Source: Treponema sp. (GTDB lineage: Bacteria; Spirochaetota; Spirochaetia; Treponematales; Breznakiellaceae). From it: a stretch of 64,000 nucleotides of DNA. The notes under the pieces were generated by a model. It searched no databases and had not been told where the DNA came from. It was given only the letters and a program-made list of their open reading frames with translations. The first letter of the stretch is position 1. Each line of letters begins with the position of its first letter. The position numbers and the translations under genes were made by a program. The DNA lies in contig JAIRRJ010000069.1 in assembly GCA_031256035.1 (NCBI GenBank), positions 1 to 64,000 of the forward strand, given 5' to 3'. Below, piece after piece: positions 25,020-34,468 of this stretch.

Positions 25020-25907
25020 GTGTTAAAAAATCAGGCAAAGACTACCGTAGACATGATCATTCTGCTTTTTATGATTTATGTAGTTACTGTTACCATTTAC
25101 CCCTTCCTTAATGTAGTCGCAAAATCATTTAATGACCCGATTGATACCGTTAAGGGCGGTATTCACATTGTACCCAGGGTATTTACAATTACAAACTATA
25201 CCGGCCTTTTTGAGGCGGGAAGCAATCTGCCTCAGGCAACTGTCATATCGGTACTCAGAACAGTTATCGGCACAGTTACAGCCGTTCTCAGCTGCTCCAT
25301 GTTTGCCTTTACTCTGAGCCGCAGGGATTTTATATTCCGCTCATTCTTTACCGCCATCCTTGTAATTACAATGTATGTAGGCGGCGGCTTAATCCCCTAC
25401 TATATGCTCATAAGGAATCTCAAGCTGATTAACAATTTTTGGGTTTACATCATCCCCAGCCTGATCCATGCCTTTAACGTCATCGTTATCCGGTCTTACA
25501 TGGATACTGTTCCGATTTCTTTGCAGGAATCGGCAAGAATAGACGGGGCGAATGACCTTGTGATATTCTTCAGGATCATCTTCCCCCTATGTAAACCCGT
25601 TCTTGCGACAATCGCCTTGTTTGTCGCGGTGGGGCAATGGAATTCCTGGTTTGATACCTACCTGTACGCCCGCGCGGTCAAAGCGCTTTCCACTCTTCAG
25701 TTCGAACTCAGGAAAGTTCTGGACAGCGCCCAAAGCGTAGGCAACGTGGTTGATATTTATTCGGAAAGCCTCCGTTCGGCAAGGAAGAGTCCGGAGGCTA
25801 TAAAAATGGCTATAACGGTTATAGCGACAGTACCCATTCTGATGGTATATCCGTTCTTGCAAAAATATTTCGTTTCAGGTATAACACTTGGAGCGGTAAA
25901 AGAGTAA
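25020..25907 (+). CDS. Sugar ABC transporter permease, LplC/YtcP-type
   Basis: The 295-residue protein has six membrane segments and the motif ESARIDGANDLVIFFRIIFPL. GTG at 25020 is preferred as start because GGAGG lies seven bases upstream; an in-frame ATG at 24930 would overlap the first permease by 70 bases. The segment KYFVSGITLGAVKE at the end is the typical C-terminus of this family. It forms the transport channel with the LplB-type partner. Confidence 0.9.
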   Translation: MLKNQAKTTVDMIILLFMIYVVTVTIYPFLNVVAKSFNDPIDTVKGGIHIVPRVFTITNYTGLFEAGSNLPQATVISVLRTVIGTVTAVLSCSMFAFTLSRRDFIFRSFFTAILVITMYVGGGLIPYYMLIRNLKLINNFWVYIIPSLIHAFNVIVIRSYMDTVPISLQESARIDGANDLVIFFRIIFPLCKPVLATIALFVAVGQWNSWFDTYLYARAVKALSTLQFELRKVLDSAQSVGNVVDIYSESLRSARKSPEAIKMAITVIATVPILMVYPFLQKYFVSGITLGAVKE

Positions 25908-25931
25908 CAATATTTTTTTAAGGAGAGAAGC

Positions 25932-27578
25932 ATGAAAAAGACTATTATTCTGCTTACGGCTGCGGTAGTAACAATCTTACTACTAGCAGGATGCCCAGGG
26001 AGAGGCAGGTCTGGAGCAACAACAGCTGGGACAAAGACGCCTATCACTTTCACTTTCTTCAACCAGGACGCGGTGGAGGACATGGAGTTCGATGATCCGG
26101 TCGCAAAGAAGATCACCGAAGCTACGGGAGTCACCCTGAAGGTAGACCATCCCGTTGGCGGCGACTTGACGGCAATTCCTTTGATGATCGCCAGCGGCGA
26201 ATTTCCTGACATGATCTTTGCAAAGGGAAATTTAAACATTCTCATCGAAGCGGATGCTGTCCTTCGTCTTGATGACCTGATTGCAAAAAGAGGAAAGAAC
26301 ATGAGGGATCTGTATGGGGATCAGTTAGGAAGGCTGAAGGCTTCCCTTGATGACCCGTACATTTACCACGTAGGAACCTTTGGAGTGAAACAAGCTGTAT
26401 GGAACACTGAAGGAAATATGCAGATCCAGCACGCGGTATTGAAAGATCAGGGTTACCCCAAAATGCAGACACTGGATGATTATGAAAAAGCCATAAAAGC
26501 TTACATGGCAAAATATCCGACCATCAACGGGCTGAGGACCATCGGTCTTTCGCTGTTGAGCGACACCTGGCAGTGGTATATTGACGTATCCAACCCATCA
26601 GGTATGCTTATCGGCTACCCGGATGACGGTCAGTGGATTGTGGATCAGAACACTTTGCAGGCTCAGTACAAATTCCTCCATCCCGATGCCAAGCTGTGGT
26701 ACAAATGGCTCAACCGCATGAACGCGGAAGGCGTCCTTGACCCCGAATCGTTTACCCAGAAAGAAGATCAATGGCAGGCGAAGATCGCATCAGGCCGGGT
26801 ATTGGGTCTTTCCTATCCTCTTTGGGGCTGGGGAAATGCCAGGACATCTTTGATTAATGAAGGCAGGCCGGAAAGGACTATGGCCTATCTTCCCATTCAG
26901 GCTGATGAGCGCTTCAAGAGTCCGATGCTGAAAGATTACGGTTTCGGCGGCGGCTGGGGTATCGCTATTACCAAAGCCTGCAAAGACCCGGAACGCCTCT
27001 TTGAATTCCTGGATTGGTGGTGTACTGAAGAAGCTCAGGTTCTCGTGAACTGGGGTATTCAGGGCACTAACTACGAAGTCAGGAACGGCAAGAGAATATT
27101 CCTTGACCAGGAAAAAATCATGGTCAACCCCAACTACAGTCAGCAAACCGGCGTTGGCCGCTGGATTCACCCATTCCCGCAGCGCGGCACGGGTTACATT
27201 GACTCCACAGGAAACTGGATAACCAGAGACAGCCCTGAAACCATCAAAGAAAATTATCTTCCTATCGAGAAAGAAACTTTGGCGGCTTACGGTGTGGAAA
27301 TGTGGATGGACCTGTTCCCGACAACCGCGTCATTGGGCGTATCAAAGCACGGTCAGGCGTGGCAGTACACTCTGACCCCGGAACTGAACGCAATCACCAG
27401 CGAAGCGGATAACTATATCAAAACCGCTCTGGCGAACATTGTTTTGGGAAGGCCGGAAAACTTTGAGGCAACCTGGACAAGGATTCTGCAGGACCTGAGA
27501 GCGATGGGTATTGATGATGCCAACAAAGCATTGACCCAAATGATCCAGGACAAGATGAAACTCTGGGGCACAAAATAA
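25932..27578 (+). CDS. Extracellular solute-binding lipoprotein of the sugar ABC transporter
   Basis: The 548-residue product has a signal peptide ending in LLLAGC (lipobox) and the pattern of family-1 binding proteins of the LplA type (VAKKITEATGVTLKVDHPVGG, ASGEFPDMIFAKGN, WGNARTSLINEGRP). It captures an oligosaccharide for the two upstream permeases. AAGGAGAGAAGC precedes the ATG. A strong terminator follows at 27612. A GH42 enzyme is encoded next, so a galactoside is a plausible ligand. Confidence 0.92.
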   Translation: MKKTIILLTAAVVTILLLAGCPGRGRSGATTAGTKTPITFTFFNQDAVEDMEFDDPVAKKITEATGVTLKVDHPVGGDLTAIPLMIASGEFPDMIFAKGNLNILIEADAVLRLDDLIAKRGKNMRDLYGDQLGRLKASLDDPYIYHVGTFGVKQAVWNTEGNMQIQHAVLKDQGYPKMQTLDDYEKAIKAYMAKYPTINGLRTIGLSLLSDTWQWYIDVSNPSGMLIGYPDDGQWIVDQNTLQAQYKFLHPDAKLWYKWLNRMNAEGVLDPESFTQKEDQWQAKIASGRVLGLSYPLWGWGNARTSLINEGRPERTMAYLPIQADERFKSPMLKDYGFGGGWGIAITKACKDPERLFEFLDWWCTEEAQVLVNWGIQGTNYEVRNGKRIFLDQEKIMVNPNYSQQTGVGRWIHPFPQRGTGYIDSTGNWITRDSPETIKENYLPIEKETLAAYGVEMWMDLFPTTASLGVSKHGQAWQYTLTPELNAITSEADNYIKTALANIVLGRPENFEATWTRILQDLRAMGIDDANKALTQMIQDKMKLWGTK

Positions 27579-27611
27579 GCTTCAGCTTTTTCGTCTTTTG
27601 ATGTAAGATCA

Positions 27612-27647
27612 AATAACCCCGTCCCTGTGGGCGGGGTTATTTTTTTG
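27612..27647 (+). terminator. Rho-independent terminator after the ABC transporter operon
   Basis: ATAACCCCGTCCC-TGT-GGGCGGGGTTAT forms a long GC stem followed by seven Ts. It separates the binding-protein gene from the GH42 gene, although read-through is possible because the next ribosome binding site (AAGGAG) starts at once. Confidence 0.85.
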
Positions 27648-27661
27648 GGTAAGGAGTATTT

Positions 27662-29689
27662 ATGAATTTAGCAGGCAAAGTAAATAAAGTTCTTTACGGC
27701 GGAGATTATAATCCCGAACAATGGCCCAGAGAAACATGGGCGGAAGATATGCGGCTGTTGAAACTGGCGGGTGTTGATGTTGTTACGATAAATGTATTTA
27801 GCTGGGCGGCGCTGCAGCCTTCCGAAAATGAGTACAATTTTTCAACTCTGGACGCAATTATTGAGACAGTAACTGCCGCGGGAATGAAAATATGCCTTGC
27901 CACCGGAACGGCGACTCATCCTGCATGGATGGCGCGTAAATATCCCGAAGTCCTCCGCGTCAACACAGACGGCTCAAAACGCAAATTCGGCGATCGGCAG
28001 AATTCATGCCCGAACAGCCCCGTATACCGGAAATATTCCGCATCGCTGGCGCGGAAGCTGGCGGAACGTTACGGTAAACTGGAAAACATTGTTGCCTGGC
28101 ATATTTCCAATGAATACGGCGGATACTGTTACTGCAATAATTGCGAAAATGCTTTCCGCAAGTGGACGGAGAAAAGATACAAAACTATCGCGGCTTTGAA
28201 CGAAGCCTGGAACACTTCCTTTTGGGGGCATACCTATTATGACTGGAATGATATTGTCGCGCCCAGCCACCTTGGAGGGGAATGGCAGCACAATCGTACT
28301 TCCTGCCAGATACAGTCCATTGATTACCGCCGCTTTTATTCAGACAGCCTGCTGGACTGCTATCTTGCCGAAGCGGATGTACTTAGGGAGGTAACCCCCA
28401 ATATCCCGGTAACAACAAACTTGATGGGATTCTTTTGGGAGCTGGATTATCAAAAATGGGGAAAGCACATGGATTTTATTTCATGGGACAGCTATCCCTG
28501 GCCGGGTTCTACCTACGCGCGCACAGCCATGGCTCATGCGCTCATGCGGGGCTGCGGGGAAGGCAAACCATTTTGCCTGATGGAACAAACGCCCAGCGTT
28601 ACCAACTGGCAGCCATACAACGCCCTTAAACGCCCCGGCATCATGCGGCTGTGGAGCTATCAGGCAGTAGCCCACGGATCTGACACGGTGATGTTTTTCC
28701 AGATGCGCCGTTCACGCGGCTGCTGCGAAAAATTCCACGGCGCAATCATCGATCACTGCGGACATGAAAACACCCGCGTATTCCGTGAAACCGCCGCCAT
28801 GGGAAATGAACTGAAAAAACTGGGAGACGCTTTCTTGGACAGCCGCCTTGAATCAGAAACAGCAATTCTTTTTGACTGGGACAACTGGTGGGCGACACAT
28901 CTGTCAGCCGGCCCTACAATCGACATGAATTATCCCGAAGAAACATTCCGTTTTTACGACGCACTTGCGCGCCGGAACATTTCCGCGGACGTAATCGGCG
29001 TTGATACCCCGCTTGATTCCTACAAAATACTCTTTGCCCCAGTCCTCTATATGGTAAAACCCGGCTACAGGGAAAAACTGGAAACATTTGTCCGTAACGG
29101 CGGAACACTGGTTACCGGCTTTTTTTCCGGCATGACGGATGAGCGTGATCTTGTATCCCTTGCCTACCCCGGCGAACTGCGTTCCCTTTGCGGCATCTGG
29201 GTTGAAGAAACAGACGCCCTGCCGCCCGGCAAAATAAACGGCTTTGTAATAAAAGACAGCCCCTTGGCCGGAACATGGAAGGCTGAACTCCTCTGCGACA
29301 TCATCCATCCTGAAGGCGCCCAGACAGTCGCCGCCTATGAAAGTGATTTTTATGCAGGAACTCCCGCCCTCTGCCGGAACAACTTCGGAAAGGGGCAGGT
29401 CTGGTATTTCGGCGCAAGAGTGGAATCATCCCTGATAGACAAGTTCTGCGCTATGCTCTGTGATGAACGCGGAATAAAACCGGTTTTCCCCCCGCAGGAC
29501 GGAATTGAAGGCGTCAGACGCGTCAAGGGAGAGCAGGAATTCATCTTTGTGTTAAATCACAACACAGTTGACACCGGTGTAACCGTTCCGTTTGCCTGCC
29601 GCGATCTGCTTACAGACAGGGACTACAAAGCGGGTGAACATTACACACTGCCGGTGGCAGGGGTGCTGATACTGCAAAAAGCGCGTTAG
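27662..29689 (+). CDS. Beta-galactosidase, glycoside hydrolase family 42
   Basis: The 675-residue protein begins with YGGDYNPEQWP, the hallmark of GH42. The acid/base glutamate is Glu151 in WHISNEYGG and the nucleophile is Glu308 in LMEQTPS; a zinc-type cysteine cluster (CYCNNC) follows the first. A trimerisation domain and a C-terminal beta domain are present, so the protein is full length. It lacks a signal peptide and acts in the cytoplasm, presumably on galactosides taken up by the upstream ABC system. AAGGAG lies at a good distance from the ATG. Confidence 0.95.
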   Translation: MNLAGKVNKVLYGGDYNPEQWPRETWAEDMRLLKLAGVDVVTINVFSWAALQPSENEYNFSTLDAIIETVTAAGMKICLATGTATHPAWMARKYPEVLRVNTDGSKRKFGDRQNSCPNSPVYRKYSASLARKLAERYGKLENIVAWHISNEYGGYCYCNNCENAFRKWTEKRYKTIAALNEAWNTSFWGHTYYDWNDIVAPSHLGGEWQHNRTSCQIQSIDYRRFYSDSLLDCYLAEADVLREVTPNIPVTTNLMGFFWELDYQKWGKHMDFISWDSYPWPGSTYARTAMAHALMRGCGEGKPFCLMEQTPSVTNWQPYNALKRPGIMRLWSYQAVAHGSDTVMFFQMRRSRGCCEKFHGAIIDHCGHENTRVFRETAAMGNELKKLGDAFLDSRLESETAILFDWDNWWATHLSAGPTIDMNYPEETFRFYDALARRNISADVIGVDTPLDSYKILFAPVLYMVKPGYREKLETFVRNGGTLVTGFFSGMTDERDLVSLAYPGELRSLCGIWVEETDALPPGKINGFVIKDSPLAGTWKAELLCDIIHPEGAQTVAAYESDFYAGTPALCRNNFGKGQVWYFGARVESSLIDKFCAMLCDERGIKPVFPPQDGIEGVRRVKGEQEFIFVLNHNTVDTGVTVPFACRDLLTDRDYKAGEHYTLPVAGVLILQKAR

Positions 29690-29699
29690 GGAATGGGTG

Positions 29700-31079
29700 T
29701 TACAATTTACCCAGCATCTCCTGCATGATGCCCGCAAGACCGGGCTGGTTTTTAGCGTCATACAGGAATTGCAGGGCGCGGCGGCTTTCGGCAATGACCG
29801 TCTGGTCTTGCGCATTTGCGGGTGAAAAGGCGGCAAAACCTGTTGTGTCAGCCGCGCCGCTGTGCGCAGTTTCGCCTGTTACCGTGTCGAATAACGTAAA
29901 ACGGCACGAGGCGGTAACAAGCGGCGGCACCTTGTATTCGGGAATCCCTGCGGACAGGCGGGTTTCGGCGTAACAGATCACCAGAAAACGCGCCGGAAAC
30001 GCCGCAAAATTGCGGTTGATGTAGGAGATGATCCCGTCTTCATCAACAAAACCGTCCGTGTACGATGCAGGCAGGTTGAAATTCACCGCCGCCAAACCGA
30101 AGTCGCGGGACGCGATTGCCTTGAACTGGTTAATGATAATATTTCCCGCATTGTTTACCTGCCCGTTTTCGGTTTGAATCGTTTCGATTCCGGTGATGAA
30201 AAACCGGGATGAATCCTTGAGCGCGGATACCGCAGCCCTGAAATCCGCAAGCGGCTTTTGCGGGGAAAGCGACAGCCGTGAATCTTGTTTTGTAATTCTG
30301 AATAGACCGGTATTTTGCAGGGCGCGGCTGATGCCATCGTAGTATTTTGCGGTATCGTAAACAATACGGACGCCGCTTCCGTCAACAGTTTCAGCAAAGA
30401 TTGCCGCATTTTTGTAAAGTTTTTTAACAAACAGTTCCAACTGTTCAAGATATTGACCCTCATTGCCGGTGTTATCTGCAAATGACAAGATAACGCAGGA
30501 ATTCCGTAACCAGGAATAATAGTCATCGTAACCGGCAGGTTTACCGCTGCGATCAAGCGCGGCGATTCCGCCGGTGGCAGAACTGCCGCCGACCCGTCTG
30601 GCAAAGAAACGGTACGCAAGCGCCGCGGCTTCTTCATTTTCAGCATACCGCCGAGCCGCCGCGTAATCCTCCGCGCTCATTGCCACAAGGACACGTGCAA
30701 CATATCTGTTGTTTTCACGCGCAATTTTACGGGCAGCCTCCCTCGCACCGGAAAGTTTTACCTTTGTTGAAAAAGAAGACGTTGAAACAACAACGGTGAA
30801 TTCATCTTCGACACCGCTTGAAAAACCCGCTGATTCCGAACGTATATCAGTCCGCCCCGAAAAGTTAGTTGCAATGGACTCGGCAAACTGCTGCAAGGCA
30901 TTCTGCCATGCGCCCTTGAAAGCATCCTGCTCAGTCGCGCCCGGGCTTGAGATGCCAACGGCGTACTTTACTGCCGCAGTATCGCGCGGCGGATTTGTAT
31001 CCCAGTCGGGAGGGATTTGGGCGGAAAGCAAGGCAGCCGTTACCGCGAATAAACCGATTATCATTACTGTCTTTTTCAT
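29700..31079 (-). CDS. Secreted LPP20/CsgG-like envelope protein
   Basis: The 459-residue product has a cleavable signal peptide (ending LLSAQ). Residues about 20-150 resemble the LPP20 fold (IPPDWDTNPPRD ... KYAVGISSPGATEQDAFKGA), and residues about 260-340 look CsgG/LpoB-like. It is not a lipoprotein. It is the third of three related genes transcribed from the divergent region at 33.3 kb, each beginning with a near-identical signal (MKKTVMIIGLFAVTAALL, MKKAIMLIGLCAVTAALF). Spirochaetes carry many such proteins; the function is unknown. Confidence 0.65.
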   Translation of the reverse strand: MKKTVMIIGLFAVTAALLSAQIPPDWDTNPPRDTAAVKYAVGISSPGATEQDAFKGAWQNALQQFAESIATNFSGRTDIRSESAGFSSGVEDEFTVVVSTSSFSTKVKLSGAREAARKIARENNRYVARVLVAMSAEDYAAARRYAENEEAAALAYRFFARRVGGSSATGGIAALDRSGKPAGYDDYYSWLRNSCVILSFADNTGNEGQYLEQLELFVKKLYKNAAIFAETVDGSGVRIVYDTAKYYDGISRALQNTGLFRITKQDSRLSLSPQKPLADFRAAVSALKDSSRFFITGIETIQTENGQVNNAGNIIINQFKAIASRDFGLAAVNFNLPASYTDGFVDEDGIISYINRNFAAFPARFLVICYAETRLSAGIPEYKVPPLVTASCRFTLFDTVTGETAHSGAADTTGFAAFSPANAQDQTVIAESRRALQFLYDAKNQPGLAGIMQEMLGKL

Positions 31080-31144
31080 TTTTCACTCCTCATTGCCATG
31101 ATGGTGTTAATTGCCACTTTTACAGCCAAATCCCCAAAAATTTT

Positions 31145-31165
31145 TTCGCCGCCTACGGCGGCGAA
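31145..31165. terminator. Perfect 9-bp palindrome between two envelope-protein genes
   Basis: TTCGCCGCC-TAC-GGCGGCGAA has a perfect stem. On the minus strand it is followed by an A-run and then TTTTT, so it may be an imperfect terminator of the CsgG/DUF1566 gene; it could also be a dispersed palindrome. Confidence 0.45.
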
Positions 31166-31184
31166 TAGTTAAAGTGTTAAAGGG

Positions 31185-32192
31185 TTAAAAAGCCCGGATG
31201 GCACGAACCGAGTACGTATCGTCCTTGTAGTGGAGGTTCTGAACACCATTGCTGAAAAGCTGATACCACGCGCTATTACTATTGTTCTGAGACGAAGACC
31301 AGTAATAACCGCCGCCGAAGCCGCCCAACCCCTTCTGTTTCAAATTTTTGTACATCAGATCCAGTTCGTCCTTGCTTGGCAGAAACCAGTCGTCAAAACC
31401 ATCGAAATTCATGCTCGCGCACAACTGCGCCGCGCGTCCCGATTCTCCCAAACCTTTAAGCCGATCCACTATAAGCTGGGTATTTCGTTTGCCTGAACCT
31501 ACTCCTGTTCCGGTTCCTGCTACGTCTTTTTCATACGCGCCCCATTGGGCGGTAAATTCGGTTTCAGCGGGAGCCGCTTCAAGATAACGCCAGCCGCCTG
31601 AAAAAACTCCCTTGTCGTAAAAAATATGTCCTCCGGCAGGACCAAAGTCCCCTACCTTGTAATTACCGCTTGCCCCGCTCCGTGAGCCTGCTCCCTGCAC
31701 AATCGCTCCGCCTTCGCCCGCGGACATCCCTGAGTTAAACTTGACCATCAACGCTGTTATGCCGTTGTACAGTTCCCGCGACCCGCCTCCCATAAAATCA
31801 TTGGCGCTGTGGGAAAATTGCCCGGTTGATACGTCAAGCACCCTTATGGTTATCGCGTAATCACTGCCCATAGCGTCAAGAGCGCCGGTTACAATATATT
31901 TGATATTTGCCAATTGCAGTTTTTGCAGGTTCTCTGAACTGGAAATTGCGCTGACCTGTATCCGCTGATTTTCAAGCAGCTTGTCAATGTCGTCCCTCGT
32001 AACAATCTGATACTTTCCTGTCGCTACCATCTGGCTTTCAACAATGTTGCGCACAGTTATAGCGTCCCTTCTGATTTGATCAGTAACGTCATTGGTGTTA
32101 AACGAAACCACCGCAAGGCGGGGCAGGGTATTCTGCGCGAAAAGCGCGGCAGTTACCGCACACAACCCAATCAGCATAATTGCTTTTTTCAT
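31185..32192 (-). CDS. CsgG/LpoB-like protein with C-terminal DUF1566 (Lcl) domain
   Basis: The 335-residue product has a cleavable signal peptide (MKKAIMLIGLCAVTAALFAQ). Residues about 25-155 resemble the CsgG/LpoB fold (LPRLAVVSFNTNDVTDQ, DIDKLLENQRIQ, KYIVTGALDAMG). Residues about 180-335 are a DUF1566/Lcl domain (GDFGPAGGHIFYDKG, WFLPSKDELDLMYKNL, YYWSSSQ, SVRAIRAF). This fusion is typical of treponeme secreted proteins. The DUF1566 domain may bind glycans. It belongs to a three-gene set, with 13 bases to the gene before it. Confidence 0.82.
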   Translation of the reverse strand: MKKAIMLIGLCAVTAALFAQNTLPRLAVVSFNTNDVTDQIRRDAITVRNIVESQMVATGKYQIVTRDDIDKLLENQRIQVSAISSSENLQKLQLANIKYIVTGALDAMGSDYAITIRVLDVSTGQFSHSANDFMGGGSRELYNGITALMVKFNSGMSAGEGGAIVQGAGSRSGASGNYKVGDFGPAGGHIFYDKGVFSGGWRYLEAAPAETEFTAQWGAYEKDVAGTGTGVGSGKRNTQLIVDRLKGLGESGRAAQLCASMNFDGFDDWFLPSKDELDLMYKNLKQKGLGGFGGGYYWSSSQNNSNSAWYQLFSNGVQNLHYKDDTYSVRAIRAF

Positions 32193-32205
32193 TACTTACT
32201 CCTCA

Positions 32206-33243
32206 TCAGTCGCTGTAATTCGTCAAACATCCCGTCTTCGCCCCGGTAAGAATCTCCACAAACTCAGTCCGCGTTGTTACCGTAGCGGTAGTGATCCTCG
32301 CCTGCCGCAGCACAGTGTCAGCGACCCGTTCAGGTTCCAGGCTGTTGACCGCGCCGAAAATGTCCTTCCGCTGAAAGCGCACCAGCACATAGACAATGAA
32401 ATACTCCTTTCCGCCGGCATCCTTGCCCTTCTCCACATACCATTCAAGCGGCTCGCTGGCGGGAACCCTTGTCTGTACCGAATTCCTCACCGCGGTTTGG
32501 ATCAGCCGCAGCGGGTCTTCAACCTGCGAATCGTAAAAAAGGGAAATATCGTCAACATTGATATGCGCAGTAATATTGGACGCGATATTCTCCGCTGTCA
32601 TCTGCTGGATGTTCTGCCGCGCCCTTGTCCGCGCCAACTGTTCGCTCGCCGCCTTGTTGGAAACGCCCACATCGTAATACCATCCGGCAGACCCGTGTTT
32701 CGCGGCTCCTGCCTGCGGATTATCAACCCAGTCCGGCCTTCCACGCGGAGGCTGGGTATTTGCCAAAAGCGCGTCAAGCGTAGGGCTGGACTGGAACGCC
32801 ACATTCCATTGACCTTCCAGTTTCCCGCTTTTGATGCCGGTCAATTTTACTACCATGCGGTAATTGTCCCCGCTGCCGCTTATTCTCCCGGTGATTACAT
32901 ACTGCGCGCCGGTTTTGTGTCCGATAGACTGAATGGAATCGTCGCTCACTTCGCCGGAAAGCTGGTAGCCGGTTTCCGCGTTCAGCGCAGCCATAACATC
33001 CGCGCTCCGCTCCACGACAACAATCCGTTTGCCGGCGACAAGACGGGCTGACAGTTCGTCCGCCGCATAATCCGCCGCCTGTTTTGCGGGCGCGTTAAAC
33101 ACGATTAAAACATGCGAACCCGCGGGCAGGATGCTTTCGATGGAGGACTTGACCGCCCCGATGGACGAGTCAATTGTTCCGGTTTGACCGAAGCAGAAAA
33201 CGGCGGTTGCCAGGAAAAATACCGGCAAAATTAATCTTTTCAT
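32206..33243 (-). CDS. Secreted CsgG/LPP20-like protein
   Basis: The 345-residue product has a signal peptide ending VFCFGQ. Residues about 25-145 are CsgG/LpoB-like (IVVVERSADVMAALNAE, GAQYVITGRISG), and residues about 165-290 LPP20-like (RPDWVDNPQAG ... WYYDVGVSNKAASEQLARTR). It is the promoter-proximal gene of the set, with AAGGAG upstream of ATG, and it diverges from the XRE regulator gene across a region with two GTAATTAC sites. The role is unknown; related proteins act in outer-membrane assembly. Confidence 0.72.
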   Translation of the reverse strand: MKRLILPVFFLATAVFCFGQTGTIDSSIGAVKSSIESILPAGSHVLIVFNAPAKQAADYAADELSARLVAGKRIVVVERSADVMAALNAETGYQLSGEVSDDSIQSIGHKTGAQYVITGRISGSGDNYRMVVKLTGIKSGKLEGQWNVAFQSSPTLDALLANTQPPRGRPDWVDNPQAGAAKHGSAGWYYDVGVSNKAASEQLARTRARQNIQQMTAENIASNITAHINVDDISLFYDSQVEDPLRLIQTAVRNSVQTRVPASEPLEWYVEKGKDAGGKEYFIVYVLVRFQRKDIFGAVNSLEPERVADTVLRQARITTATVTTRTEFVEILTGAKTGCLTNYSD

Positions 33244-33292
33244 AAAAAACTCCTTGTTTGTAGTAATCTTTGTCTCATATGGGAAATATACA

Positions 33293-33331
33293 GTAATTAC
33301 TATATTTTGTCCATTATAATGCAGTAATTAC
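33293..33331. promoter_or_regulatory. Paired palindromic operators between XRE gene and CsgG-like operon
   Basis: GTAATTAC, in the context CAGTAATTAC, occurs at 33293-33300 and 33324-33331, 31 bases apart, i.e. three helical turns. A TATAAT lies between at 33315. The sites lie between divergent genes, consistent with an XRE dimer repressing one or both promoters. Confidence 0.6.
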
Positions 33332-33347
33332 CATACTATCGTTTTTT

Positions 33348-33698
33348 ATGGGAAAGATTTTCCGTGAAATACTGCGGGATGAGCTTAATTATCAGGGCTT
33401 AAGCGTAAAGCAACTGGCTGCAAAATCCGCCGTAGCCAAGGGCGCCCTTAACACTTATCTTGGGAAACAGGCTTCCATGCCCCCGGCGGATTCGGCTGTC
33501 CGAATAGCCGCCGCTCTGGGCGTAACGGTGGAATATCTGATAAACGGTCAGGACAACGACCGGGAAAAGACCGCGCCCTTTTTCTCCAATCCAAGGAAAC
33601 GTTCAGTGTTGCGTGTTTTTGACGAACTGCTACCGGAAGATCAAAAACTTACCCTTGATTTTGTAAGGCTGTTAAAAAAGAACAGAGATGAAAGTTGA
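33348..33698 (+). CDS. XRE-family transcriptional regulator
   Basis: The 116-residue protein has an N-terminal helix-turn-helix (LSVKQLAAKSAVAKGALNTYL, residues about 18-38; ALGVTVEYLINGQ follows). The C-terminal ~45 residues are not recognised. No ribosome binding site precedes the ATG. A -10-like TACTAT ends eight bases before it, so the message could be leaderless or nearly so. It likely binds the paired GTAATTAC sites just upstream and may regulate the divergent CsgG-like operon. It is convergent with a toxin-antitoxin pair. Confidence 0.82.
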   Translation: MGKIFREILRDELNYQGLSVKQLAAKSAVAKGALNTYLGKQASMPPADSAVRIAAALGVTVEYLINGQDNDREKTAPFFSNPRKRSVLRVFDELLPEDQKLTLDFVRLLKKNRDES

Positions 33699-33708
33699 GT
33701 TTATCGAT

Positions 33709-34026
33709 TCATCTCTCCTTTTCGCCTAGTATTCTTGATATGTCCCTGTGCGAATAAATAACCCGGTGGATTTCAATTTTCTCTTTTTCCACCACATAAA
33801 AAAGAGAATAATTGTCGATATGCAAAATTCTATATTCGTGTTTCAGTTTTTCAGGCGATGTGTATAAGTGGCAACGATACGGATTTGATGTTATTTTGAG
33901 TACTTCTTTGTCTATCTTTGCAAGAAAATTTTCCGCTGACCTGGGAGCTTCCAGAGTATAGGTTATGTATCGCACAATATCCCTTAAATCATCCAGCGCC
34001 AGAGGTAGATAGCGAACTTTATACAT
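33709..34026 (-). CDS. RelE/ParE-family toxin
   Basis: The 105-residue protein fits the ParE/RelE fold: VRYLPLALDDLRDIVRYI, AENFLAKIDKEVLKI, then YRILHIDNYSLFYVVEKE and IHRVIYSHRDISRIL. Such toxins inhibit gyrase or cleave mRNA on ribosomes. Its start overlaps the end of the antitoxin gene by eight bases, giving translational coupling. Confidence 0.87.
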   Translation of the reverse strand: MYKVRYLPLALDDLRDIVRYITYTLEAPRSAENFLAKIDKEVLKITSNPYRCHLYTSPEKLKHEYRILHIDNYSLFYVVEKEKIEIHRVIYSHRDISRILGEKER

Positions 34027-34366
34027 TTAAACCTTTCCGGAGGGGAACTTTCGCCGCATCGCGGCTAGGCGGGTTGTTCCGTCGGGTTTCCTTTCCTGAG
34101 ACTACTTTTCGCAATTCGGACATTACTTCATCATGCGTAAACCGCTTTTTTACCGAGGTTGCCTGATATTCCGCTTCTTTCAATTTTAGATAAATTTCAG
34201 ATTCAAAAAGATTCTGCTCGTAGGTTTCCAGACTCATCACAACCATATCGCCCCGGCCATTTTTGGTCAAATAAACCGGAGCGTTGGATTCATGTACTTC
34301 ACCGGAAATATCTCTGAATTTATTTCTTAGATCAGAAACAGGGCGAATTTTTGGTACTATGGGCAT
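34019..34366 (-). CDS. Phd/YefM-family antitoxin
   Basis: The 115-residue protein has the Phd/YefM signature (KIRPVSDLRNKFRDISGEV ... APVYLTKNGRGDMVVMSLETYE) at the N-terminus, which binds DNA. The C-terminal ~50 residues would wrap the toxin. The last 20 residues (RRNNPPSRDAAKVPLRKG) look unusually basic and overlap the toxin start. AGGAGG is present close to the ATG. The pair is probably an autoregulated operon. Confidence 0.87.
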   Translation of the reverse strand: MPIVPKIRPVSDLRNKFRDISGEVHESNAPVYLTKNGRGDMVVMSLETYEQNLFESEIYLKLKEAEYQATSVKKRFTHDEVMSELRKVVSGKETRRNNPPSRDAAKVPLRKGLNV

Positions 34367-34432
34367 CAGTTTCCTCCTGAGTATCTATCATTATGATGGC
34401 ATATATTATGATAGATGACAAGCGAAAACAAG

Positions 34433-34468
34433 CTGACACTTCCCCAATTCCATGCTATAATATTCACC
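34433..34468 (+). promoter_or_regulatory. Promoter placing the transcript start at the ATG (leaderless)
   Basis: CTGACA (34433-34438), a 17-base spacer and TATAAT (34456-34461) form a near-consensus sigma-70 promoter. The initiation codon at 34469 is seven bases after TATAAT, where transcription should begin. No ribosome binding site is present. Confidence 0.6.
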
